Of a DNA stretch of 64,000 bases, positions 46,259 to 56,388 are shown piece after piece (positions within the stretch are counted from its first letter, which is position 1; each line of letters begins with the position of its first letter). Origin of the DNA: Plotosus lineatus (lineage: Eukaryota > Chordata > Actinopteri > Siluriformes > Plotosidae). Position numbers and translations under genes: made by a program. The notes below the pieces were generated by a model. That model did no database searches. It was not told where the DNA came from and worked only from the letters and a program-made list of their open reading frames with translations. The stretch is from the NCBI GenBank assembly GCA_024760905.1, contig CM045731.1:21093001-21157000 (forward strand), read 5' to 3'.

Positions 46259-46314
46259 TCAAGTCACAGGCTGCGTTAGGGCATGTCTATGTAGACATTG
46301 CAAGTTGTTCTAAT

Positions 46315-46568
46315 GCACAGGTGTCAAACTCAAGACCCATGGGTGAAATCCAGCTTGCCAGCTCATTTTATGTGGCCCTCAACATCTTCTACTGAATAGG
46401 ATTATCATTTACAGTATTACTTGCATCAGCCTTTACCATGAAATGTAATACCCCATCCTTCTACTAGATGGCGGCCTATTTCAAGTGAACAGCTAGTCAG
46501 TCATGACTCAAGAAAGATTGCAAGCTAGCTAATCGCTGTGAAGAAAAGTAAAAAAAATTAAGAACAAA
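46315..46568 (+). mobile_element. hAT-type element remnant
   Basis: ACAGGTGTCAAACTCAAGAC and TTTATGTGGCCCTCAAC resemble the end of a widespread vertebrate hAT family. The right boundary is obscured by the adjoining M3 element, and hAT sequence may continue after 47664. Confidence 0.5.
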
Positions 46569-46570
46569 TA

Positions 46571-46986
46571 CAGTAGGCCCTTGACTACTCGTGGATTTGC
46601 ACTCGTGCCATTGACTATTCGCGGATCGCCGTGCAACTGTCACACGATTCAAATTCAGCCAATGGCTGTCCACCATCCTGTTGATTGGTTGAGATGATAC
46701 ACCCCTTTTTCCTCATTCACGCACAAGTTGTCAATGAGCCTTCTCTTTAGTGTGTTTAATCACCAGTTAAGCTCTATGATGTCACTCAAATGCCGGCTAA
46801 GCGCCAGAAAAGGTAATGACATTGGATATCTCTTCTGAAGAAAGAAGACTTTCTCCAGAAGAAACGACAGTTTCCTCTGAAGTGCCTGAAGAGGAATAAT
46901 CATCTGAACTGTTATAAAGCTGTAGTATTAAAGTCTTTTTCAATTACAGTATTATTCCAAAAGAGTACTTCAGTTAACGTTTAGAA

Positions 46987-47035
<49 letters not shown>

Positions 47036-47320
47036 TTTCTCTCCGCTCCGGCTGAGGGGCGTGGCTGAGCTGCTCGGGCTGAATGCCGTTCACACCTGAA
47101 TTAAGTCCTCTTAATACTCCCTATAAACACAAACCACACACTCACCTCAATTAAAGCGCACTGCTTAAGTCCTTCCCCATTGAATGTGAGGTGTTTGTCG
47201 CAAGTGACATACGAAGCTTGTGAGACACAGCACGGCTTATCCGGACTTCCGACCTTTCAAGTGAGCAAGTGTGCACTTGCTCAGTTGAAAGATCGGAAAT
47301 CCGGCTTGCTCACTTGAAAA

Positions 47321-47361
<41 letters not shown>

Positions 47362-47662
47362 ATGCTGTATAATGTTTATATATTTATTAATAAATATCAC
47401 AGTACAAAATTAAAAGGTTTTTCTTAATCATTACTATATTGTACTACATTAATACTGTATTAATGAGCAAGATGGTGTACAGAATGTGTTTAAGAAGCAT
47501 ATTCTAGCTCATGTAATAGATACATAGTATTTTACTTCTGGTTGATCATTCGTGCATGTAATATGATACATGGGGTTTTACTTTTGGGTACGGAACTCAT
47601 GGATTTTCTTCATTCGCAGGAGGGACCGGAACCGAACCCTTGCAAATAACGAGGGCCTACTG
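46571..47662 (+). mobile_element. M3 Tigger-type element
   Basis: Begins CAGTAGGCCCTTGACTACTC and ends ATAACGAGGGCCTACTG, flanked by TA at 46569-46570 and 47663-47664. Contains a transposase start remnant near 46780, a (TG)n run at 46990-47033 and an (AT)n run at 47330-47358. Lacks the extra insert seen in the other two M3 copies except for a short shared piece near 47190-47300. Confidence 0.85.
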
Positions 47663-47664
47663 TA

Positions 47665-48165
47665 CCAAACTGACATTTTTAAACGTAGATTTAATTTCCC
47701 CTTAATTTTATCCTCAATTTAAAAATGCCCTTTCTGAAATGAATCTTCAGTGATTGTTCGGCCCTTGTATAAGATTTCATGATGTGGCAGTGTATTTTTA
47801 GAGATTTGGCCTTGTCAGTCAAATGGGGCCATCTAATGGACATGCTTATGAAAGGAGAAGTAATGAAAGGCCACTGATCCAGACTGCTGAGGATTAATGC
47901 TGGAACCACTTAAAAAAACAATAGAGATACAGTGCATTGAAAATTTTAAGTGGTAGTTTGCGATAGTTTCAAATGTTGGAAAATATATTTGTGCCAGTTT
48001 GGTTTATGAGAAAATTTGGCCTTGTGTATATTCTTTGTTGAGTAATAATACCAAAAATTTGTGTACTGTTCACCATCATATCTATGGGTGCTTGATAAAA
48101 TACCCATTCTAGAAGTAGTCCTGTTTCCTGCTATAATAGGTATAATAGAATGGAATAGAATACAA
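47665..48165. other. no gene recognised
   Basis: Unique-looking AT-rich sequence. Confidence 0.4.
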
Positions 48166-48176
48166 TACAATACAAT

Positions 48177-48520
48177 GGTGTTGTAGTGGTATAGGGCGCT
48201 GGATTGCTGATCCAAAGGTTGGGGGTTCGAGTCCCACTCTCCACAAGGTTGTCACTGTCCCCCTCCCCAGTGCAGCTAATTGGGTTATCAAAGGCTGGCC
48301 ATGTCTCTCACTGTCTATGGTGTGAGGCATGTAAAAGAACCATTGCTGACTTTCGTAAAGAGTAGCTGCAAAGCCGTTGGCGTGTTTCTGCCCTGTGATG
48401 GCCTGGCGAGCTGTCCAGGGTGTACTCTGCCCTCGCCCGAAGTTGGCTGGGATGGGCGCCAGCCTCCCTGCGACCCAAATTAGGATTAAGCGGTTACAGA
48501 AAATGATGATGATGATGATG
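48177..48520 (+). mobile_element. SINE-B copy, standard tail ending in (GAT)n
   Basis: Head TAGTGGTATAGGGCGCTGG, B box GGGGGTTCGAGTCCCAC, standard tail to AAGCGGTTACAGAAAATGAT and (GAT)n. ACAATACAAT occurs on both sides and may be the duplication, though it is itself repetitive. Confidence 0.8.
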
Positions 48521-48534
48521 ACAATACAATACCT

Positions 48535-48870
48535 ACGTATTGTAGTGTTCAGCAGATCCGCTTCACAAGCAAGAAGGCCTGGGTTCAATTCCTAGCTCAG
48601 GTGGTTCTGTGTGGAGTTTGAATGTTCTCCTTGTGCTTATGTGGGTTTCCTCCAGGTACTCTGGGTTTCCAAATACATGTACAGTCAGCTAATTGGCTAT
48701 TCCAAAAGGTGTGAGTGTGAGTCTGAATGGATGTATAAGTGTCAGCACTGCAATGGCCTGGTGAGCTGTCCAGGGTTTACCCTTCCCTCGGCCTGAGTCG
48801 GCTGAGATGGCATCAGCCTCTCTGCGACCCTAAATAGGATTAAGTGGCTTAGAAAATGAATGGATGAATG
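48535..48870 (+). mobile_element. SINE-A copy
   Basis: CAGATCCGCTTCACAAGC head, GGGTTCAATTCC, GTGTGGAGTTTGAATGTTC, tail to TTAAGTGGCTTAGAAAATGA. Confidence 0.7.
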
Positions 48871-48934
48871 AATAACAGCATATTAGGTATTTGTGTGTGC
48901 TTCTACATGCTTTACTCTTCACTTATCCCTTAAC

Positions 48935-49203
48935 ATCCGGGGATGTCGTTGGGGCACCTTCTTGTTGAGACTTGGGCTGATTTGGCCTGGCGGAGCCCAT
49001 CCCTCTCCAGGTCGTAGAAACACACTGACGGCTTTGCAGCCTACACTTTACGAAAGTCGGCAACGGTTCTTTTACATGCCTCTCACCATAGACAGTGAGA
49101 GACATGGCCTGCCTTTGATAACCCAGTTAGCTGCACTGGGGGGACTCAAACCCTAAACCTTAGGATCAGCGATCCTGCGCCCTATCCACTAGACCACCAC
49201 TGC
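48935..49203 (-). mobile_element. SINE-B variant with a fourth type of 3' end
   Basis: On the - strand: head and body to GCCGTCAGTGTGTTTCTACG, then ACCTGGAGAGGGATGGGCTC and AAATCAGCCCAAGTCTCAAC, ending near the complement of CTTAACATCCGGGG. Neither the standard tail nor the LINE tail is present. Confidence 0.6.
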
Positions 49204-49469
49204 CCACATGCTTTACACTGAAGACCGAAAAACATTTTTAGGCAAAAGAGTTATTACTTTTTTTCTAGTTGTTTAAGGGTTAAGACTTTGTTTTATTCTT
49301 CAGGGTCGAGTTAGGTTTAAGCCTTGATAAAGGGTCAGACATTAGAATGTGGTGTCAAGTTTAAAAATAAGGGGCTTGGGAAGCATTATGTCAATGAGAG
49401 TCCTCACAAATATAAGCTACAAGTATATGTGTACGGTGTACTCTGATCCCACCAATTTGTTTCTCCAGC

Positions 49470-49810
49470 AGCAAGTTGGTGTAGTAGTTTGTAGTTGTAT
49501 GTCCGCCTCAGAGCAAAAGGGTCCTTGGTTTGGTTTTGGCAGTGTGTAGATTTGCATGTTTTCCTCGTACTCCTCTTTGTTTTCTCGAGGAACTCTGGTT
49601 TCCTTCTACAGTCCAAAAACATGCACATCATTCTCACTGGATATTCCAAATTGCCACTGGGTGTGAACGTGAATGGTTTTGTCTGTCTTGACCTTGTGAT
49701 GGTCTGGTGAGCTGTTCAGGGTGTGCTCTGCCTTTGCAGCTTATCGGCTAAGATGGGCTCCAGCCTTTCCGTAAATAATAGGATTAAGCTGTTCGAGAAA
49801 TGAACTAGAG
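49470..49810 (+). mobile_element. SINE-A copy
   Basis: AAGTTGGTGTAGTAGTTTG head, ATTTGCATGTTTTCC core, TGGTGAGCTGTTCAGGGTG and a tail to TTAAGCTGTTCGAGAAATGA. Confidence 0.65.
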
Positions 49811-50154
49811 AATGAGTAAGTGAATCTCTGTCTTCCTCCATTATTTTTGATTCCTGGATTTTTCTCATGACTGCTGTCATAAGGAAGTAGGCAATGCATG
49901 ATGGCATTGATATGAAGATTGGTTAGTATTCATTCATTTTCACCATGCATTATGGGATACATTGAGTGCAATGGCAACCTCACCATAGCGTGGACTATAT
50001 AGTAGGTAATGAGCAGTTTTGGACTCAGAGTTCTGAGCCCTGAGCTCAAACATACTGAACACACCTGGTACTGGAACTGGAACATCAGCTGCACCCTTGT
50101 CCTCCTTGTTCAACCTCAATCATAATTTTGCAGCTGATTCAACATTCAAATTAT

Positions 50155-50186
<32 letters not shown>

Positions 50187-50187
50187 T
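50155..50187. repeat. (ATC)n microsatellite
   Basis: About 11 CAT units. Confidence 0.95.
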
Positions 50188-50189
50188 TT

Positions 50190-50475
50190 CAGCTTCATCT
50201 CGGGTATAGCAGTGAGGTCCAGGCGTCCCTCTCCCCACTCACTTCTATCACTTGGAACACTGAGGCATTCTCGGCCCAGCTGAGAGAGATAGTCCCTCCA
50301 CCGTGTTCTGCATCGACCCCGGGGTCTCTTCCTGATTGGACATGCCAGAACATCCCACCAGGGGGCTGTTCAGGAGTCATTCTAACCAGATGGCCAAGCC
50401 AACCTCATCTGTCTCTTCTAAACACAGAGGAGCAGAAGTTCTACTTCCAGCTCATCTAGAATGGCCGAGTTTCTC
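50190..50475 (-). mobile_element. non-LTR LINE ORF2 remnant
   Basis: AGAGATAGTCCCTCCACCGT, CGACCCCGGGGTCTCTTCC and TAACCAGATGGCCAAGCC are the complement of a widely spread fish LINE ORF2 segment (recognised by recall). A different LINE family from the RTE-like copies. Confidence 0.55.
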
Positions 50476-50508
50476 ACCATACAAATTCTTACATTCCCAT
50501 TCTAAATT

Positions 50509-50660
50509 GCAATGGTGGCTCAGTCAATGTCACTTGATCCAAAAGTCGGCAGTTCAAGCCCCAGTACCACCAAGATCCAGTGTCAGGCCCTTGAGCAAAA
50601 CACTCATTTGATCAGGATAAGGGTGTCTCCAAAATACCATATACAGTACTATATAAATGC
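50509..50660 (+). mobile_element. SINE-E copy, diverged
   Basis: CAATGGTGGCTCAGTCAATG head, GGCAGTTCAAGCCCCAGTAC, CCCTTGAGCAAAACACTCAT, tail ATCAGGATAAGGGTGTCTCC. Confidence 0.65.
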
Positions 50661-51059
50661 CAAGCCTTTCCAAAAGGGAGGAGCTTATTATCACCATGCA
50701 GGGACTACATCTGGAATGGGTTGTCCAAACACTGACGTCATAATGGTTTGATGGTCAGGTGTGCAAAAACATATGGGTCGATGTTAGTGCGCATCTTTGT
50801 ATTTTATTACATCCTGATGGTTCCAGCTTTGTGATATACCAGATACTGCATGTCTTAAAAGCTGTAATATAATTATATAAACACACAGTAACAAAAACAA
50901 ACATGCATGAGGAATTCATGAGCTCGATCCTGAATGGCTATCATGTGGATTTAGGGAGCCTATTGCATACATGAATTCGACCCTACAATGTGCAGACTGT
51001 GCACTCCTGCAGGGAACGAGAAGTGGTTTGAGACGGAGCCAAGGTATTAACGTTCCAAC
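50661..51059. other. no gene recognised
   Basis: Unique sequence upstream of the putative promoter. Confidence 0.4.
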
Positions 51060-51184
51060 AGGGTGGAGGGCAGGTGGCATCTCATTGGACGTGTGCTATG
51101 GGGCGGGAACACGTGCAGCAGTAACTTTTTAGTCGTTCTCTTTACCTGTAGGTGATATTACAGAGGTGTACACCGCGCGCTTGG
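51060..51184 (+). promoter_or_regulatory. putative promoter and 5' UTR
   Basis: Within 120 bp upstream of an ATG: an inverted CCAAT box (CTCATTGG), a GC box (GGGGCGGG) and an E-box (CACGTG), in sequence with more CpGs than its surroundings. No clear TATA box. The motifs are short, so the support is mainly their clustering and the coding exon that follows. Confidence 0.45.
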
Positions 51185-51306
51185 ATGAAAGCGCCGATGC
51201 GTGCGTACCACGTCGCGCTGCTGTGCGCGTCCGTCGCGCTGCTGGGCGCGTGCCGCACAGACGCTCGAATCAGGGGAGGGAAACTTCACACCTGCGGCCA
51301 ACTCAG
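51185..51306 (+). CDS. putative first coding exon of an unidentified secreted protein
   Basis: I do not recognise this protein. From ATG at 51185 the frame reads MKAPMRAYHVALLCASVALL, then GACRTDARIRGGKLHTCGQL, plus two bases before the donor GTAAGG. The first 27 or so residues look like a signal peptide: a basic start, a hydrophobic core, then small residues before a likely cleavage near ACRTDA. The short mature stretch has one cysteine and basic residues. High CpG content and the promoter-like motifs upstream support a real gene start; a second ATG at codon 5 is also possible. Intron phase is 2. No matching second exon was found downstream, where repeats dominate, so the gene may continue past the window or the call may be wrong. 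Its place after gabrr2 gives no functional hint. Confidence 0.45.
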
Positions 51307-51414
51307 GTAAGGAGCTAATTTCACTTTTTTTTAACAATAACGTCCCAAACGTGGATGCCACAATAATATCCGCTGTATAAACTAAAATACTCCTTATTTA
51401 ATGTTTACTTTCCA

Positions 51415-51562
51415 GTTCTCACACACAGGGCTCAGTGTGGGTGTGTTTGTGTGGAGTTTGCAGGTTCTCCCCGTGATTGGGTGGGTTTCTTCCAGGTACC
51501 TCCAGCTTCCTCTGACAGGCCAAAGACCGGCACATTAGGCTACCTGGATTTTCCCAATTGCC

Positions 51563-51612
<50 letters not shown>

Positions 51613-51660
51613 AATGATTGTGTGCCCTGCAGATGGTCAGTCTTCGCCTGGTGTTGGCTG
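51415..51660 (+). mobile_element. SINE-A copy, head degraded
   Basis: GTGTGGAGTTTGCAGGTTCTC, then a core with a (TG)n run at 51566-51609. Lies in the presumed first intron of the putative gene. Confidence 0.6.
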
Positions 51661-51782
51661 AAGATATTCTTCAACCTTATTATGACCTCCACCTTATGGT
51701 CCTTATTTTCTGTGCATTTTATTCTTAATTTTTTTCTTGCATTTTTTTCATGCATGTTCTCCTCATCATGTTTTCCTCATGG

Positions 51783-51922
51783 CAGGAAGGTCATGGGAAT
51801 GATTCCTGAGTTCAGGTGTTTCTGTATGGTGCTCATGTTCTTCCAGTTCTTGTATAGGTTTCCTTCGGGTACTCTGGTTTCCTCCCACAGTCCAAAAACA
51901 TGTAAATAGCCCCTATTTGGGA

Positions 51923-51954
<32 letters not shown>

Positions 51955-52105
51955 AAATGTTTGCATGTGTGTTGGCCCTGAAATGTCCTTGTGAGCTGTT
52001 CAGGGTGTAACCCACCTTCACCCAGAGTCAGTTCAAATGCACGTTAGCCTCCCCATTACACTAATTAAGACTAATTTGGATTAAGTGGCTTAGAAAATGA
52101 ATTTT
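51783..52105 (+). mobile_element. SINE-A copy
   Basis: AGGAAGGTCATGGGAATGAT head remnant, TTTCCTCCCACAGTCCAAAA core, (GT)n at 51925-51953, tail to TTAAGTGGCTTAGAAAATGA. Confidence 0.65.
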
Positions 52106-52117
52106 TATGTGCGTGGA

Positions 52118-52432
52118 TAGGTAATCTGTTGGGCTTTTTACACCCGAGCCTAGTGGCTCATCAGGCCAGTGCTTAATCCCGGCTTCCGTAGCCTAAAGCT
52201 ACCAGGAGTTCAAGTGCTCCTGGATGAGACGGTAGTCCATCACAGGTTGCCTTATCAGTATACAGTATTTTTACTGATACCCATTTATACTGCTGGGTGA
52301 ATAGAGGCACACTTGTGGTTAAGACCTTGAGCAGGGGTCTTGGCACAATGGGGGTCAAACTGTGATTTGAACACACAACCTCCCGATCCATGAGCTCAGC
52401 ACTGTAACCACTGTGCCGCAGGCCCCACATGT
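52118..52432 (-). mobile_element. SINE-C copy
   Basis: Reverse-oriented: AATCTGTTGGGCTTTTTACA at the left, TGCTCCTGGATGAGACGGTA and CCCATTTATACTGCTGGGTG in the middle, CTGTGCCGCAGGCCCC at the right. Confidence 0.8.
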
Positions 52433-52439
52433 ATGTATC

Positions 52440-52692
52440 TTCTTCCTTTCGGCTGTTCCCTTTTTTTTTCCAGGGGTCACCATAGCGACTGATTGCATGT
52501 TTGATTTGGCATAGGTTTTTACGACGGCTGCCCTTCCTGACACAGCCCTTTAACAAGGGGCGTAAACACACTGACGGCTTTGCAGCTACTCTTGGCAAAA
52601 GTCAGCAATGGTTCTTTTACATGCATCACACCATAGACCTTGATAGACATGGCCGGTTTTTGATAACCCAGTTAGCTGCACTGATGGTGGCC
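52440..52692 (-). mobile_element. SINE-B variant with RTE-LINE 3' end
   Basis: On the - strand: body (TCAGTGCAGCTAACTGGG through GCCGTCAGTGTGTTTACG), then CCCCTTGTTAAAGGGCTGTG and CAGGAAGGGCAGCCGTCG, ending GGGAACAGCCGAAAGGAAGA. Same arrangement as 42181-42540. The head is truncated next to a (GT)n run. Confidence 0.7.
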
Positions 52693-52697
52693 CCACG

Positions 52698-52734
<37 letters not shown>

Positions 52735-52735
52735 A

Positions 52736-53761
52736 CTGTATTTTCTGGACTACAAGCACTTTTTTTTTTTTTTTTCTCCCCCCCATACCTTGGCTGAAAG
52801 TGCAACACACTGTACTCCAGAGTGACTTGTATGTGAAATTATTACATATAATTCTGTTCGTCATAATAATAACACATAATTTCACATTTTGTTATTTTTA
52901 CACTCAACCATGAGAGGGCACTCTAAGCTTGGGTACCAGTACCTGCTCAACCATTACTGAAGAAATGGCCTCCAAAAGAAAATCCTGTTCTGCGTATTAC
53001 AAGCTGCAAGTAGTGAAATATGCAGCAGAAAATAGTAATCGAGTAGCAGAAAGAAAGTTTGGAGTGAACAAGAAACTTGTAAGAGACTGAAGAAAAGCGG
53101 AGATTATTACTGCAATTAAGAAAACAAAACAAGAGGCTAATCGTGGGCTAAAAGCTAGATGGCCACAGCAAGAGAAACGAACTCTCACATGGGTGCTTGA
53201 GCAACATGCTGCCGGTAGAGGCTTGTCAACAGTGCAGTTGTGTCTCCACGTCCAGATACTGAAATTATTATTATAATTCTATTCGTCATAATAATAATGA
53301 ATGTAACTTCACATGTATATTTTTACACTCACAACCACAAGGCAGAAAATTGGAGATGATTATTGCAATAAAGAAAACAAACAAACAAAAAAGCTAATCT
53401 CAGGCTAAAAGATAATTGTGGGATAAAAGCTAGATGGTCACAGCTAGAGGAACAAGTTCGCACATGGTGACATGGAAACCATACAGTTGCGTCTCCGCGT
53501 CCAGGTAGTTGTCAAGGCGATGAATATAAATGACTTTTTGTGGGGACTTTCTTGGTGTTACTGCTTCATGTAACGCAACCGCCTCACTATCAGAGCGAGA
53601 ACCACAACGTCACAAAAACTGCCAGCAGATTTCCAAGCCATGGTAGACCGTTTCCATGAGTTTGCGACTTATAGTCCAGTGCGACATATGTTTTCTTTAT
53701 TATGTATTTTTTGGCCAATGTGACTTGTACTCCGGAGCGACGTATAGTCCGGAAAATACGG
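52736..53761 (+). mobile_element. pogo-like element with Brinker-type transposase remnant (M5)
   Basis: Left end CTGTATTTTCTGGACTACAA and right end GTATAGTCCGGAAAATACGG are imperfect inverted repeats with TA on both sides (52734-52735, 53762-53763). It contains a transposase fragment at 52963-53270. Confidence 0.8.
52963..53270 (+). pseudogene. pogo/POGK-like transposase N-terminus with stop
   Basis: MASKRKSCSAYYKLQVVKYA then AENSNRVAERKFGVNKKLVRD, a TGA stop where related proteins have tryptophan, then RKAEIITAIKKTKQEANRGL and KARWPQQEKRTLTWVLEQHA, AGRGLSTVQL. This order (BrkDBD-type helix-turn-helix, then CENP-B-type DNA-binding region) is that of pogo-type transposases. The DDE domain is missing. 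Confidence 0.75.
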
Positions 53762-53763
53762 TA

Positions 53764-54325
53764 TATAAAGTAAAAATAACAATCAACTGATTTGTTCTTT
53801 TCGTCTTAAGAATAACCAGTCACCTATGAAACTGGTTATTTAATGGTGTTCATTTACTTGCCATACAGATTAAATTAAGATGAAATGCAGTTTTATCTCT
53901 TGGAAATAATATTCAATCAGCCGCAATGTCTTTCTGAAATCTCTTGCTTACTCCCGTATGCAAATGTCAATGACCCCCCCCCCCCTCCCATGGGCATGAT
54001 CATATTATTAAGCATCACCATCTGTTTCCTAACAGGAGATTTTTCCACTTTCTACAAATAGCTGTTGTACTCCCAGGTTATTGTGCATGCACAACATCGT
54101 TCCTCTGTCAACGTGGCCTATTTATTGTTATTGTAAACAGACATGGAACCAAAACAACATCTAAACCCAGTGAAATAAGAGACTCTATGCTCGTGTGCTG
54201 GGGTAGTCTTGCCAGGCAACAATGTATTTATCCAAACTCTATGCATAATGAAAGATAAAGAATGTGCACCTTTTAAGTAATCACTGATATGTACATGATT
54301 TTATTTGCACTAACCAAACCCGTGC
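53764..54325. other. no gene recognised
   Basis: Unique-looking AT-rich sequence with a C-run near 53976. Confidence 0.4.
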
Positions 54326-54334
54326 ACAATTCTC

Positions 54335-54437
54335 AGGACAAATGTGTTGTAAGGGTTTGCAAGAAGCAAAGAAGACACTGGGTCTCAGTCCCGGGTTTGA
54401 TGGGGGGTTTTCTGTAAGGAAGTTTGCATTGTTCTTC

Positions 54438-54484
<47 letters not shown>

Positions 54485-54640
54485 TCCTCCAGGTGCTCTG
54501 TTTTCCTCCCACAGGTGAAAGACTTGTATGCTCATGAAGATAACTGGTTGTTCCAAATTGCACCTAGGTGTGAGCATGCATGATGGACTGGCAAATTGTT
54601 CAGGGTGTATCCTGCCTTCATATGTAACAAACACAGACAG
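54335..54640 (+). mobile_element. SINE-A copy with internal (GT)n
   Basis: GCAAGAAGCAAAGAAGAC head remnant, GTGTG run at 54440-54468, then GTTTTCCTCCCACAGG and CAAATTGCACCTAGGTGTGA. Confidence 0.6.
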
Positions 54641-55009
54641 GTTGGGGACAATCTCTAGGGATTGTGTGTGTGTGAGAGAGGGAGAGAGAGAGAACACCAT
54701 CCAAAGCACTTTATGGACATACGAAGCCAAACCAATCAGCCAAATGAATATCACTTGAAGGAGAGAAATAATGAGCAAAACACTTTTCTGATTAAACGTG
54801 AACGCTCATTCCGCTACCACTGAAATATGTCCCTGGCATTTAATGTGAAAATGTGAGATTTCAACCATCCTAAAATATAGATGCTGTGTTTAAAACTTAT
54901 CCTTAAAGTATTATATAAATAACAAACCTCACTGTAGCTCACAGAGCAAATTCCTAAAGTTTATTAATGAAATTGTTTAATTAATGATGGTTTATTTCCA
55001 ACAGGACAC
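54641..55009. other. no gene recognised
   Basis: Unique AT-rich sequence. An AG before GACACGATGC at 55005 was considered as a splice acceptor and rejected. Confidence 0.4.
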
Positions 55010-55434
55010 GATGCTGCCCAGTTAAAAAAGTCACGCCCATGAATATGTTGTTGTTCCTTCATCCTTGCTTACATCATTGTTGCATTGTTTCAACAAACTT
55101 ATGCAACATAAAATTTATTTCCATCCAGTGTCGGATTCATTTCTCACCGACATCATGAATTGAAGAGCGGAAAACTGAAACACTCCATAAAGTCTTCTCT
55201 AGCACATCCCAAAAAAAGATTTTTGACAGGGTAAAGGTCAGGACTCTGGGGGGGCCAATACATATGTGAAAATGATTCCTCATGCTCCCTGAACCACTCT
55301 TTCATCATTCGAGTCCCTGTTTTGTATCCGAGCCACCAGGGAACAAAAAGTCCATTGATGTGGTAACCTTCTCATTCAGTACATTCAGATCATCAGCTGC
55401 TTCATTTTATTACCACATTAATGCTGGGCCAATC
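55010..55434 (-). mobile_element. Tc1-like transposase remnant
   Basis: Second, longer copy of the repeat at 30058-30450. On the - strand it holds the degraded Tc1 transposase C-terminal motif (PPQSPDL type), with the glutamate of the usual PIEN-type motif replaced. No inverted repeats seen. Confidence 0.65.
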
Positions 55435-55442
55435 GGGTAGTG

Positions 55443-56368
55443 CAGGGGTCCCCAACCGTTTTATCACCACGGACTGGTCAATGCTTGACAATTTTACCGC
55501 GGGGGTGGGAGGGTCATAGAATGTTTATATTGTAAATATAATTTAATTATATTATTATTATTATTATTAATAATAATAAGTACTTCATGAATGTAGGATT
55601 AAGTGGCTACAGAAAATGAATTGAACTTGTCTATATGAAATCAACAATAATATATACTGTATATGTAAGATCTCTATTTGGGGCCGGTGGCGTAGTGGTT
55701 AGGGTGCTGTGCTTATGATCAGGAGGTTGTGAGTTCAAATCCCACTGAGACCCTCACTGTGCTAAGACCCCTGGGCAAGGTCTCAACCACAAGTGTGCCT
55801 CTGTTCACCCAGATACTGGGAACTTCATACTGGGAAGGTAACCTGCAATGGACTAGCGTCCCATCCAGGGGGAGTTGAACTCCTGGTCGCTTCATGCTAT
55901 GGAAACCGGGGATAAGCAACGGCCTGATGAGCCATGAGGCTAAGCCACTAGGCTCGGGTATAAAAACCCAACAGACTTACCCCTTACTTACTTCATGAAT
56001 GTTATTTTTCAACAGCTGAAATAAAGTTGGTTGGAAAGTAGAGCGTTAACTTTTTAAGACAAAAAGTGATGGTGTACCAGCTGGGAGAATGAAGGCTCAG
56101 TCTCGCCCAAAATCCCCGCTATTGTTTTGAAACATGTCCAACTCGCCTCTGTTCATGTGCCGTCCCCTACATTTTAGCGCTCAAATGACCGACATGTAAC
56201 CGAGAGAATCCGGTCGTTTTTCGAAATTCAAAAGATTTTTCAAAAATAAAGATTGTTCAGACTCGGATAATCAATAAAACAGAAATAATGGCTCATTTCT
56301 TCTGCGGACCGGTACCGATTGAGCCGCAGACCAGTAGTGGTCCACGGACCAGTGGTTGGAGACCCCTG
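55443..56368 (+). mobile_element. hAT element with perfect 8-bp target duplication
   Basis: Begins CAGGGGTCCCCAACCGTTTT and ends TGGTTGGAGACCCCTG. GGGTAGTG flanks both sides (55435-55442, 56369-56376). It contains a SINE tail fragment (55592-55625) and a whole SINE-C (55679-55985). No intact transposase. Confidence 0.92.
55679..55985 (+). mobile_element. SINE-C copy nested in hAT element
   Basis: TTGGGGCCGGTGGCGTAGTG head to GTATAAAAACCCAACAGACT. Lacks part of the middle present in other SINE-C copies (the GTATAAATGGGTACCAG segment). Confidence 0.85.
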
Positions 56369-56388
56369 GGGTAGTGTATTTCCTTATA

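Noticed and set aside
54281..54778. 165-codon - strand frame.
   Set aside because: Antisense to a SINE-A copy and its (GT)n tract (Thr-His run).
55004..55030. AG followed by a frame (TRCCPVKK) that fits the phase of the putative exon at 51185-51306.
   Set aside because: The segment continues into the Tc1 remnant also present at 30058, with no donor and no similarity to a known domain.
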